Shown: positions 4,229 through 11,400 of the stretch, piece by piece
Layout: each line of letters begins with the position of its first letter
Position numbering within the stretch: the stretch's first letter is position 1
NCBI GenBank assembly: GCA_035374585.1
Contig: DAOSPF010000083.1
Coordinates: 1 to 11,940, forward strand
From: JAKPQD01 sp029572965
GTDB taxonomy: Bacteria > Bacteroidota > Bacteroidia > Bacteroidales > DTGW01
Direction: 5' to 3'
Length of the DNA: 11,940 nucleotides
Notes under the pieces: generated by a model
Seen by the model: the letters and a program-made list of their open reading frames with translations, nothing else
Told to the model about the DNA's origin: nothing
Database searches by the model: none
Position numbers and translations under genes: made by a program

Positions 4229-6061
4229 TTAAGCCTTTTGGTAACAACGTACCCAGTCCACTTGCATGGTAGCATTTTCGGCATTGCCGTTTTTGCTTAT
4301 TACGCCACCTCCAAGTTGCAGGTACAATGGTTCCGTGAGATGAGAAGAAGAAGTACGGAATATCTCAATATCGTTGATACGCCAGATGAGCTCTTCTGGG
4401 GTCCACTCCAGTTCGTAGATGTGAAAAGCTTTAGCAAAGCGCGAGCTGCTCATACTTTCACCACTTTTATCTATTGATCCGTCTTTTGTCCAGATATTTC
4501 CGAAAGAAAGTTTTCCATGAATATTTTTGGCAATGTCTAAATGTGGCAAAACTTGGTCTCCTGCCATCCAGAATGCCGATAATACATTGGAGCCTTGTGC
4601 CAAACGGATTTTAGCGCGAAAGCGGCCATATTTTTGCCTGAAACTTTTGCCAGAGTTGATAATACCCGTGGTGTAATTGAATTCTTTGGGCATAAAACCT
4701 AAAGCAGGGTTCCAGCCTATTCCCTGGATTTTTTCGGCCTTGGTTTCAATGTTTAAAATGCTATTATCGATTTTAAGGTTTTTGCCATCGGTGGGGTAAT
4801 ACTGGTCGTCAAACATGGCATAAGGCTGGTTGAGCATGCTGTCGGCCCAATAATAGCGTGTAAGCCATTTTGAAGCATCCAGTTTATCTGTATCAAACTC
4901 GTCGGCAAAAGTTTGCTTCCAGGCTTTGAGGTAATCAAACTTGTTGGAATTGGCAATGCTGAGGTACCATTTGATTTTTTCGGAAGCAGCAAGTTTTTTG
5001 TATTCTTCTTCCTGCTGATATTCTTCAGACTGTCTCCACTTTTGTTCGTATTTAAGGAGCATGTAAGCTTTTTCAGTTTTGAACTCCTCGCTTTCGACAA
5101 AAGCTTTTAATTCTTGAAACTTGTCAACAGTACCATTTTTAAGTGCTTCATTAAACAAGGCAAATTCTTTGCCGGCAACAAATTTTTCGTAATCTTTTAT
5201 AGTACTGTCAGCAGCAAGCTGCATGTATTCCTTTTCCTGTGAAGATTGAGTTTCTTTTTCCCACTTTTTATCAAAAGGAAGAAGCAGGTAAGCTTTCTTT
5301 TCTTTGAATGTATCACTTTCAACTTCAGCTTTGAGCTTTTCGTATTTTTCAATAATGCCATTTTTATTGGCCTCTACAAATAATGCATACGCAGGAGACT
5401 GAAGGAATTTATAATACTGGATAAAACGAGGGTCTTTGCTTAAAATCTTGAATTCGTTAGCAGCCTGAGCATCTGAGGTAGCTTTGTCCTTTAATTCTTG
5501 ATATTTTTTGAGGTCTTCAGAATCGTGAACATGGGTAAAGTTCTTGTATGCTTCGCTTTGAAGCACTGAGTAGTAGTTTTTTACCAGTTTTGATTTTGCC
5601 TGGGAGGCTAGTTCTTTTTCTTTATTGAATTCTTCAGAGCCTTTGAAATTAAGCTTTTTTAAGCTTTCTTTTAAATTGGAAAACTCAGGCTGTTTGACAA
5701 TTTCTTTTAGTTTTAAATATTTTTCAAGTTTTTCAGCGTCTTTCAATGTGGTGTAATTACTATAAGCCGGTGAGCTCAACACTTTGAAATAGTTCTTTAT
5801 TTGAGCTGACTTTTCAAGGTTTTTAAACGCTGTTTCTTTAGCAAAAGCTTCAGTTTTTTTATAATCGAGGGCAGCAAGGTCTTTTTTCTTTTGGGCAAAA
5901 GCTCCAGACTCGACAATTTTCTTCAACTCAAAATATCTGGCCAGCTCTTCAGAATTGGTATAGCTGTTAAGTTCTTCGTATTCTTTTATCAATGCGGCTT
6001 CTTGTGCTTCAATTTTTTCGGCGGCTTTGTAAAAGCCCAATAGAAAACGAAAATTTATCAT
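4229..6061 (-). CDS. Helical-repeat protein with C-terminal GH16-like domain lacking catalytic glutamates
   Basis: A 610-residue protein with two parts. Residues about 28-375 are five tandem repeats of about 73 residues, predicted all-helical and rich in Lys/Glu/Tyr. Residues about 384-610 are a GH16 (laminarinase/kappa-carrageenase-type) beta-jelly-roll: TFADEFDTDKLDASKW at the start, GRFRAKIRLAQGSNVLSAFW, FHIYELEWTPEELIWRIND, and VDWVRCYQKA at the end. GH16 enzymes use the motif E-x-D-x-x-E; here it reads His507-Leu-Asp509-Ile-Ala-Lys512, so nucleophile and acid/base are both replaced while the middle Asp remains. Hydrolysis by the normal mechanism is therefore unlikely; glycan binding or a structural role is more plausible. 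No convincing signal peptide is present (MINFRFLLGFYKAAEKI), which is odd for a GH16 protein. Flanking genes give no pathway clue. Confidence 0.85.
   Translation of the reverse strand: MINFRFLLGFYKAAEKIEAQEAALIKEYEELNSYTNSEELARYFELKKIVESGAFAQKKKDLAALDYKKTEAFAKETAFKNLEKSAQIKNYFKVLSSPAYSNYTTLKDAEKLEKYLKLKEIVKQPEFSNLKESLKKLNFKGSEEFNKEKELASQAKSKLVKNYYSVLQSEAYKNFTHVHDSEDLKKYQELKDKATSDAQAANEFKILSKDPRFIQYYKFLQSPAYALFVEANKNGIIEKYEKLKAEVESDTFKEKKAYLLLPFDKKWEKETQSSQEKEYMQLAADSTIKDYEKFVAGKEFALFNEALKNGTVDKFQELKAFVESEEFKTEKAYMLLKYEQKWRQSEEYQQEEEYKKLAASEKIKWYLSIANSNKFDYLKAWKQTFADEFDTDKLDASKWLTRYYWADSMLNQPYAMFDDQYYPTDGKNLKIDNSILNIETKAEKIQGIGWNPALGFMPKEFNYTTGIINSGKSFRQKYGRFRAKIRLAQGSNVLSAFWMAGDQVLPHLDIAKNIHGKLSFGNIWTKDGSIDKSGESMSSSRFAKAFHIYELEWTPEELIWRINDIEIFRTSSSHLTEPLYLQLGGGVISKNGNAENATMQVDWVRCYQKA
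4937..5980 (-). repeat. Five tandem ~73-residue protein repeats in the GH16-like gene
   Basis: Repeat units by residue: 28-100, 101-172, 173-225, 226-300 and 301-375. Each ends in a motif like SPAY, SEAY or GKEF, and carries a KY-x-x-LK core followed by a VES-x-x-F-like segment. Units 4 and 5 are closest (ALFVEANKNG against ALFNEALKNG; KAYLLLPFDKKW against KAYMLLKYEQKW). Unit 3 lacks about 20 residues in its middle. The repeats are diverged and visible at protein rather than DNA level. Confidence 0.75.
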
Positions 6062-6173
6062 AAGTTAAGTATTTAATCAGTACAAATTAAAAATCTAAGA
6101 TATAACCTTTTCATTAAATGCACAAATTAAGTCGAAAAAACCTGTTTTTAACTTATTGTCACAAAATATTTAT

Positions 6174-6210
6174 AATTTTTAGTACTATGTATTGCATAGT
6201 ACTAAAAATT
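6174..6210. promoter_or_regulatory. PadR operator, perfect 16-bp inverted repeat
   Basis: AATTTTTAGTACTATG (6174-6189) and CATAGTACTAAAAATT (6195-6210) are perfect complements around TATTG. The repeat's centre contains the TTG of the proposed -33 element, so a protein bound here would block RNA polymerase. It lies directly upstream of the PadR gene, making autorepression the natural reading. The inner ATG/CAT ends recall the ATGT-N8-ACAT half-sites described for PadR proteins, though not exactly. Confidence 0.7.
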
Positions 6211-6222
6211 GCATTATTTTTG
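6192..6222 (+). promoter_or_regulatory. Promoter of the padR-pspC operon
   Basis: TTG at 6192-6194 (-33 element), a 20-base spacer, then TATTTTTG at 6215-6222, an exact TAnnTTTG -7 box. Transcription should start near 6229, about 14 bases before the PadR ATG at 6243. This excludes the longer in-frame start at 6192, which lies within the promoter. Confidence 0.65.
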
Positions 6223-6242
6223 ACTATCAAAATTTTATAAAA

Positions 6243-6590
6243 ATGACACAACAGAATGAAAATACGGAAGTACAGATGCGCAAAGGTGTGCTGGAATATT
6301 GCATACTTCTGATATTGTCTAAACAGGATGCATATTCGTCAGACATCATTGATACTTTGCGCAATAATGACGTGAACGTGGCAGAAGGGACACTTTACCC
6401 TTTGTTGGCGAGGCTCAAAAACAACGGGGCGTTGCAATATAGGTGGGAAGAGTCAAAATCGGGGCCGCCTCGCAAGTATTATCATTTGACTGCTGAAGGG
6501 GCACAATATTTGGAAATGCTTGATAATAGCTGGCAGCGTTTGCAAGCATCGATCAATAATCTACGAGAGTTAAAAAGTATAAACAAATAA
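6243..6590 (+). CDS. PadR-family transcriptional regulator
   Basis: A 115-residue PadR-type winged-helix protein. Family features are clear: MRKGVLEYCILLILSKQDAYSSDII, the recognition helix segment VAEGTLYPLLARLKNNGAL, the wing ending SGPPRKYYHLTAEG, and a C-terminal dimerisation helix (EMLDNSWQRLQASINNL). I place the start at ATG 6243 because the promoter and operator sit just upstream; the upstream ATG at 6192 would be untranscribed. Family members bind palindromes and often repress their own operon, with release by a ligand or stress signal. It lies 12 bp before a PspC-domain gene, a pairing common in Bacteroidota, suggesting regulation of an envelope-stress membrane protein. The signal is unknown. 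Confidence 0.92.
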   Translation: MTQQNENTEVQMRKGVLEYCILLILSKQDAYSSDIIDTLRNNDVNVAEGTLYPLLARLKNNGALQYRWEESKSGPPRKYYHLTAEGAQYLEMLDNSWQRLQASINNLRELKSINK

Positions 6591-6602
6591 ATAAGAAAAA
6601 CC

Positions 6603-8108
6603 ATGAATAAAGCTATAAACGTAAATTTGGCAGGAATGATTTTTTTCATCAACGAAGATGCATATCAATTTCTGCAAAAGTATTTGGATGAGGTTAAATC
6701 TGCTTTGACAGGGACCAAACCTGAAATCGATGAAGTAATGTCGGATGTCGAAAGCCGCCTTGCCGAATTGCTCAAACAACGTATGACCGGGGGTAAAGAA
6801 GTTGCTGATATGTTGGATGTCAGGTATGCCACCGATATTATTGGCTCGCCAAGTGACTTTGGAAGTGGCCAGGCTGGCAAGTCAAATAACGAAAGCGGCC
6901 AACGTCAATCAATTTGGCGGAAGCGTTTGTACCGTGATGCTGATAACAATGTTTTTGGGGGAGTTTGTTCGGGGTTGGCCCATTGGCTTGATATTGATAC
7001 CGTATTGATGCGTATTTTGTTTGTTATCCTTTTTTTTGTAGGAGGCTCGGCAATACCGATATACATTATTTTGTGGATTATTATCCCCAAAGCCAAAACA
7101 GAACAACAAAAGCGCGAAATGCGCTCGGGGGTGCACGAGTTTGCTGGCTTCAATGAAAAAGCTAAAGAACCTACTAGTAAATCAAACGATTTTTTTAGCT
7201 TCGCCGGTGACTTTTTAAAAAATGCCTTAAAAGCACTGGCAAAAGTTATTTTAGTCATTTTAGGCGCAACTTTTGCATTTGTTGGCATTGTAATTATATT
7301 AGCGTTGATTCTTGCTGCCACAGTTGGTTTTTCGGCACCATTTGCTTTTGATAATATTTCGCTGTTTTTCTACGAGTTTTCTTTTGGCCCGATGCTGGCT
7401 GCCAAATTTTTCATCTCGTTACTGGCCATTATACCTGCTGTAATGCTTATATATGCCGGGGTTTTATTGTTGATGAAAAAAAGATTTGACAGGCGCATTG
7501 GCATTACCGCACTACTGTTATGGTTTGTATCTTTGTTTGTGGTAATTGGCCTGATAATAAGCAATGTAAAAAACAATAGGCAGCAATTTACCCATGATAA
7601 CGTTGCTTTAGGGCAAACTGTTGATGGCAAAACAATTCACGTTTCGTGCAATGAAAACATTGAACCCAATACAAAAGTAAATGTCCGCTGGTTTGGTTCA
7701 CATCGTTACGATACCTATTTCAGAAATGATGGCTTGGTTTATGGAACCGTTTCTTTAACTATTGAAAAAAGCCCTGATAGTGCTGTTCAAATATTGTACA
7801 AGAAAGAAGCAACAGCCGACAGTGAAGAAAAAGCAACAAAACGTATGCGTGCCATTGAGTATCAGTTCGTCCTTCAGGATAGCAGTATTGTTTTTGACAA
7901 GTATTTCAATCTTTCCAAGGGAGAACCATTTCATGCACAAAACCTTGAAGTAGTATTGTATGTACCTGAAGGAAAAACAATTGTGCTGGACAACAGTGTT
8001 GATGCAATTTTGAAGGACGCTGATGTGAACGGTTCATACTACATTTCAGAGATGGCAGGACAAAGCTGGGTGATGGGTAAGAATGGGCTAACCTTAAAAA
8101 GTGAATAA
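6603..8108 (+). CDS. PspC-domain multi-pass membrane protein
   Basis: A 501-residue protein. An N-terminal soluble region (about 1-85; acidic helix IDEVMSDVESRLAELLKQR) is followed by a PspC domain at about 101-163 (KRLYRDADNNVFGGVCSGLAHWLDID, then a hydrophobic helix ending IIIPKA). Further membrane helices lie at about 212-240, 265-291 and 300-321. The C-terminal 180 residues are predicted soluble and beta-rich, ending VMGKNGLTLKSE, as in large Bacteroidota PspC proteins. In Proteobacteria PspC senses envelope damage and relays it to the phage-shock response; this much longer version has no PspA, PspB or PspF nearby, so its output is unclear. It is the second gene of the padR operon (12-bp gap) and is presumably under that operator. 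Confidence 0.88.
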   Translation: MNKAINVNLAGMIFFINEDAYQFLQKYLDEVKSALTGTKPEIDEVMSDVESRLAELLKQRMTGGKEVADMLDVRYATDIIGSPSDFGSGQAGKSNNESGQRQSIWRKRLYRDADNNVFGGVCSGLAHWLDIDTVLMRILFVILFFVGGSAIPIYIILWIIIPKAKTEQQKREMRSGVHEFAGFNEKAKEPTSKSNDFFSFAGDFLKNALKALAKVILVILGATFAFVGIVIILALILAATVGFSAPFAFDNISLFFYEFSFGPMLAAKFFISLLAIIPAVMLIYAGVLLLMKKRFDRRIGITALLLWFVSLFVVIGLIISNVKNNRQQFTHDNVALGQTVDGKTIHVSCNENIEPNTKVNVRWFGSHRYDTYFRNDGLVYGTVSLTIEKSPDSAVQILYKKEATADSEEKATKRMRAIEYQFVLQDSSIVFDKYFNLSKGEPFHAQNLEVVLYVPEGKTIVLDNSVDAILKDADVNGSYYISEMAGQSWVMGKNGLTLKSE

Positions 8109-8237
8109 TTATTTATTAATAATGTATAAATACTCTTTTTTTATATTTTTAAAATAAACAGATTTTATGATTTAGCTTTCATTTTTTTATCAAAAAGCAA
8201 TATTTTAATGTAATTATTAAAAAATTTTTCTTAAAAA
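8109..8237. other. AT-rich intergenic stretch, no gene seen
   Basis: Between the pspC-domain gene and the gltB promoter the DNA is almost entirely A and T. I see no coding signal and no strong terminator. A weak GCTTT/AAAGC hairpin near 8177-8200 is the only fold noticed and is too short to call. Confidence 0.4.
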
Positions 8238-8270
8238 TTGTTTTAATATTAAATTTTGGCTGTATATTTG
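8238..8270 (+). promoter_or_regulatory. Promoter of the gltB leader
   Basis: TTG at 8238-8240 and TATATTTG at 8263-8270 (exact TAnnTTTG), 22 bases apart. The predicted start near 8277 gives a leader RNA of about 210 bases before the gltB ATG, long enough for attenuation-type control. Confidence 0.6.
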
Positions 8271-8293
8271 CACACAGAAAACAAATTTTGCTT

Positions 8294-8347
8294 ATGACTA
8301 AAAATACATCCATATCTAAGAAGAATAAGAAGAGCTTACTCGGGTGA
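8294..8347 (+). CDS. Candidate leader peptide upstream of gltB
   Basis: ATG to TGA encodes MTKNTSISKKNKKSLLG, 17 residues and strongly basic, beginning about 17 bases after the predicted transcription start. In the same frame, directly after the TGA, come Gly-Trp-Tyr-Asp-Phe and a TAG (8348-8365). The bases of its last codons (GGTGAGGA, 8343-8350) are complementary to the loop side of the hairpin at 8383-8418. That layout is typical of ribosome-mediated attenuators, though the amino acid sensed is not obvious because no run of Glu or Gln codons is present. Too short for any homology call. Confidence 0.45.
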   Translation: MTKNTSISKKNKKSLLG

Positions 8348-8382
8348 GGATGGTATGATTTTTAGAAAAAGATAAAATGTAT

Positions 8383-8418
8383 AAATCGGCTGTTCTCACC
8401 AAAAGGAACGGCCGATTT
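8383..8418 (+). terminator. Attenuator-like hairpin in the gltB leader
   Basis: AAATCGGCTGTTC (8383-8395) pairs with GAACGGCCGATTT (8406-8418): thirteen pairs including one G-T, with a 10-base loop TCACCAAAAG. The 3' arm ends in ATTT and is followed by GCATTATAAG, so the T-run is weak. It may be a leader terminator controlling read-through into gltB, or a structured leader element of another kind. UUCUCACC (8393-8400) can alternatively pair with GGUGAGGA at 8343-8350, which would open the upper stem. Confidence 0.5.
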
Positions 8419-8460
8419 GCATTATAAGGCATGTGTATAAAATTAAAATAATTAGTAATC

Positions 8461-8474
8461 TGGTTTTAAAACCA
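8461..8474. promoter_or_regulatory. 14-bp perfect palindrome before gltB
   Basis: TGGTTTTAAAACCA is a perfect palindrome ending 15 bases before the gltB ATG. It lies within the transcribed leader, so it could be an operator acting as a roadblock, a weak RNA hairpin near the ribosome site, or chance in AT-rich DNA. Confidence 0.3.
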
Positions 8475-8489
8475 AAAAGAAAAGTGAGT

Positions 8490-11400
8490 ATGCAGATAGG
8501 ATTGCCAAAAGCGCAGGGGATGTACAGTCCCGACAATGAGCATGATGCGTGTGGTATTGGTTTTGTGGCCCATATCAAAGGCCAGAAATCGCATGATATT
8601 GTGCGTCGCGGGTTAGAAGTGTTGATAAACATGACACACCGGGGGGCTGAAAGTGCCGACAACAAGACCGGGGACGGAGCAGGTATTTTAATCCAGCTCC
8701 CGCACGAATTTTTTATTTCCAAAGGATTGAAGCTTCCTTCATTTGGGAAGTATGGAGCAGGTTTCCTTTTTTTACCCAAGAATGAAAATGCTGCAAAACA
8801 ATGCCTGGATATATTTGAAAGCATTGTAAAACAAGAAAACATGGAAATCATCACTTACCGTGATGTGCCTGTTGACAGTTCATGTCTTGGCGAAATAGCG
8901 CTGAGCAGCGAACCTGCTATGAAGCAGGTTTTTGTTACCGGTAAATTTGAGCAGGAAGAGTTAGAACGTAAACTTTTCCTTATTCGTAAGCTGGCCGAAA
9001 ACCAAGTTCGGAATTCTGACATACTGGATAAAAAGGCTTTTTATTTTTCAAGTTTTTCATCAAAGGTGATGATATATAAAGGGATGTTGATGCCTATTCA
9101 ATTGCGCGACTACTTCCCCGACCTGACAGATGCAGCTATGACAAGTGCCATATCTATGGTACACTCGCGTTTTAGTACTAATACCTTCCCAACTTGGGAT
9201 TTGGCGCAGCCTTTTCGCTACCTTGCGCACAATGGCGAAATCAACACCATCAAAGGTAACCGCAACTGGATGAAAGCCCGCGAAGGCCTTTTGAAGACAG
9301 ACCTTTTTGGGGACGATATCAAAAAATTATTTCCTATCATAGAACCAGACAAGAGTGACAGTGCCTCATTGGATAACGCACTTGAGTTTATCCACCTTGC
9401 AGGTCGCAGCTTGCCACATGCATTGGCAATGCTCATTCCTGAGTCATGGAACTCTAAAAACCCAATTCCTGAAAGCTTAAAAGCTTTTTACGAGTTTTAT
9501 TCATCTATCATGGAGCCATGGGATGGACCTGCATCTATCGTATTTAGTGACGGGCGTTTTGTAGGTGGTACATTGGACCGCAACGGGCTTCGTCCTTCGC
9601 GTTATGTCATTACCAAAGATGATATCATTGCTATGGGTTCAGAAGTAGGGTGCCAGGTATTCCCTCCCGAATCGATAAAAGAAAAAGGCCGTCAACGTCC
9701 GGGCAAGATCCTTTTGGTGGACACCAAACTGGGAATCATCATCCCTGATGTTGAAATCAAGAACCAGCTGGCCAACATGCACCCTTACCAAAAATGGCTT
9801 AACGAAAGCCGCCTGATTCTTGACAATATTCCTATTCGTCAGCGTGTGCCTTCAGAGTTGGGAGATGAACTTCCAAAATACACTAAAGTATTTGGTTATA
9901 GCAAAGAAGATATTGAAGCTGTTATTACCCCTATGGCAACTGAAGGTTACGAACCTACAGGTTCTATGGGCAATGATACTCCGCTTGCAGTATTGAGCGA
10001 AAGGCCTTACAGGTTGTTTAATTATTTCAGGCAGTTGTTTGCCCAGGTAACAAACCCTCCCATTGACTCTATACGCGAAAGCCTTGTGATGTCTTTGACA
10101 AATTATATTGGTTCGGTTTCAAAAAATGTTTTGGTAGATGAGCCTTCACATTGCAAATCTATTAAGTTTAAAACACCGATTGTTTCCAATACAGATTTGG
10201 CCAAACTGAAAAACCTGAACGAAGAAAACTTCAGGCATATTGAACTGCCAATGCTTTTTGATGCTAAAGGGGCAAAAGGCGCTTTACAAAAAGCGCTAGA
10301 ACAATTATGTCTTGCGGCAGAAAAAGCTGTTGATGATGGGTACAACTTTATTGTACTCAGTGACAGGGGGATAAATGCAGAAAAAGCCCCCATTCCATCC
10401 TTACTGGCAACAGCAGCAGTTCATCACCACCTTATCAATGCTAAAAAGCGTATGCAGGTAGGTTTGGTTATTGAAAGTGCTGAGCCTCGCGAGGTACATC
10501 ACTTTGCATGCCTTATTGGTTATGGGGCAAGCGTTATCAATCCTTATGGCGCTTTTGCCATTATCAGCGACCTTTGCGCAAAAGGCAAAATCAAGCATGA
10601 CTATGTTAAAGCCCGCGAGCTGTATATCAAATCTATTGATGCTGGCTTGTTAAAGATATTCTCAAAAATGGGTATTTCTACTATCCGCAGCTATCATGGT
10701 GCACAAATATTTGAGGCTGTTGGTATTGGCGATGAAGTTATCAACAAATACTTTGCTGGCACCTCTTCTCGTATTGGGGGACTTGGTTTTGAGCAATTAC
10801 AAGAAGAAGCCCTGGTTTACCATAAAGAATTCTTTATTGATGAGGTAAATGGCGACCCCAAAACATTTGGTTTTTATAACTATCGTAAAACAGGCGAAAC
10901 TCATGGTTGGGATCCAGAGTCAATTGGTTTATTACAATGGGCAACCCGTACAAACAATTATGATAAATTCAAAGAATTTACAAGTTATGTCAATGCCCAT
11001 AACCAAAAGCCTATATTTTTACGTGGGTTTCTCGATTATAAGAAAAATCCGATTCCGGTAGAACAAGTTGAACCAGCTTCAGAAATCATGAAGCGTTTCA
11101 TCACGGGGGCTATGTCATTTGGTTCTATAAGCAAAGAAGCACACGAAGCTATGGCAGATGCCATGAACCGTATTGGTGGCAAATCAAATACCGGAGAAGG
11201 GGGCGAAGACAGCGAACGTTTCAAGGTGCAGCCAGACGGGCGCAATCTGCGCAGCGCTGTTAAGCAGGTAGCTTCGGGACGTTTTGGTGTAACCAGCAAT
11301 TATCTTGTTAATGCTGACGAGATACAGATTAAAGTGGCCCAGGGGGCAAAACCCGGTGAGGGGGGCCAGTTGCCCGGGTTAAAGGTAAATAAGATAATTG

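Noticed and set aside
4753..5100. 115-codon minus-strand ORF in a second frame within the GH16-like gene
   Set aside because: It overlaps the repeat/GH16 reading frame, which has coherent domains throughout; I found no evidence of a frameshift.
4937..5980. CRISPR-like or DNA-level tandem repeat
   Set aside because: The periodicity is in the protein; the DNA copies are diverged and fully coding.
6905..7321. 138-codon minus-strand ORF inside the pspC-domain gene
   Set aside because: It is a shadow of a membrane protein gene; the Lys/Ile/Asn-rich product is what the reverse complement of hydrophobic codons gives.
8345..8347. TGA in the leader ORF as a selenocysteine codon
   Set aside because: The hairpin begins over 30 bases later, no selenocysteine machinery is visible, and a stop or mutation is simpler.
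8396..8854. 152-codon minus-strand ORF over the gltB leader and 5' end
   Set aside because: It is antisense to the clearly conserved GltB frame and to the leader hairpin, and its protein shows no recognisable family features.
9171..9180. TTAGTACTAA inside gltB resembling the PadR operator core
   Set aside because: It encodes the conserved Arg-Phe-Ser-Thr-Asn of the amidotransferase domain and lacks the long inverted-repeat context.
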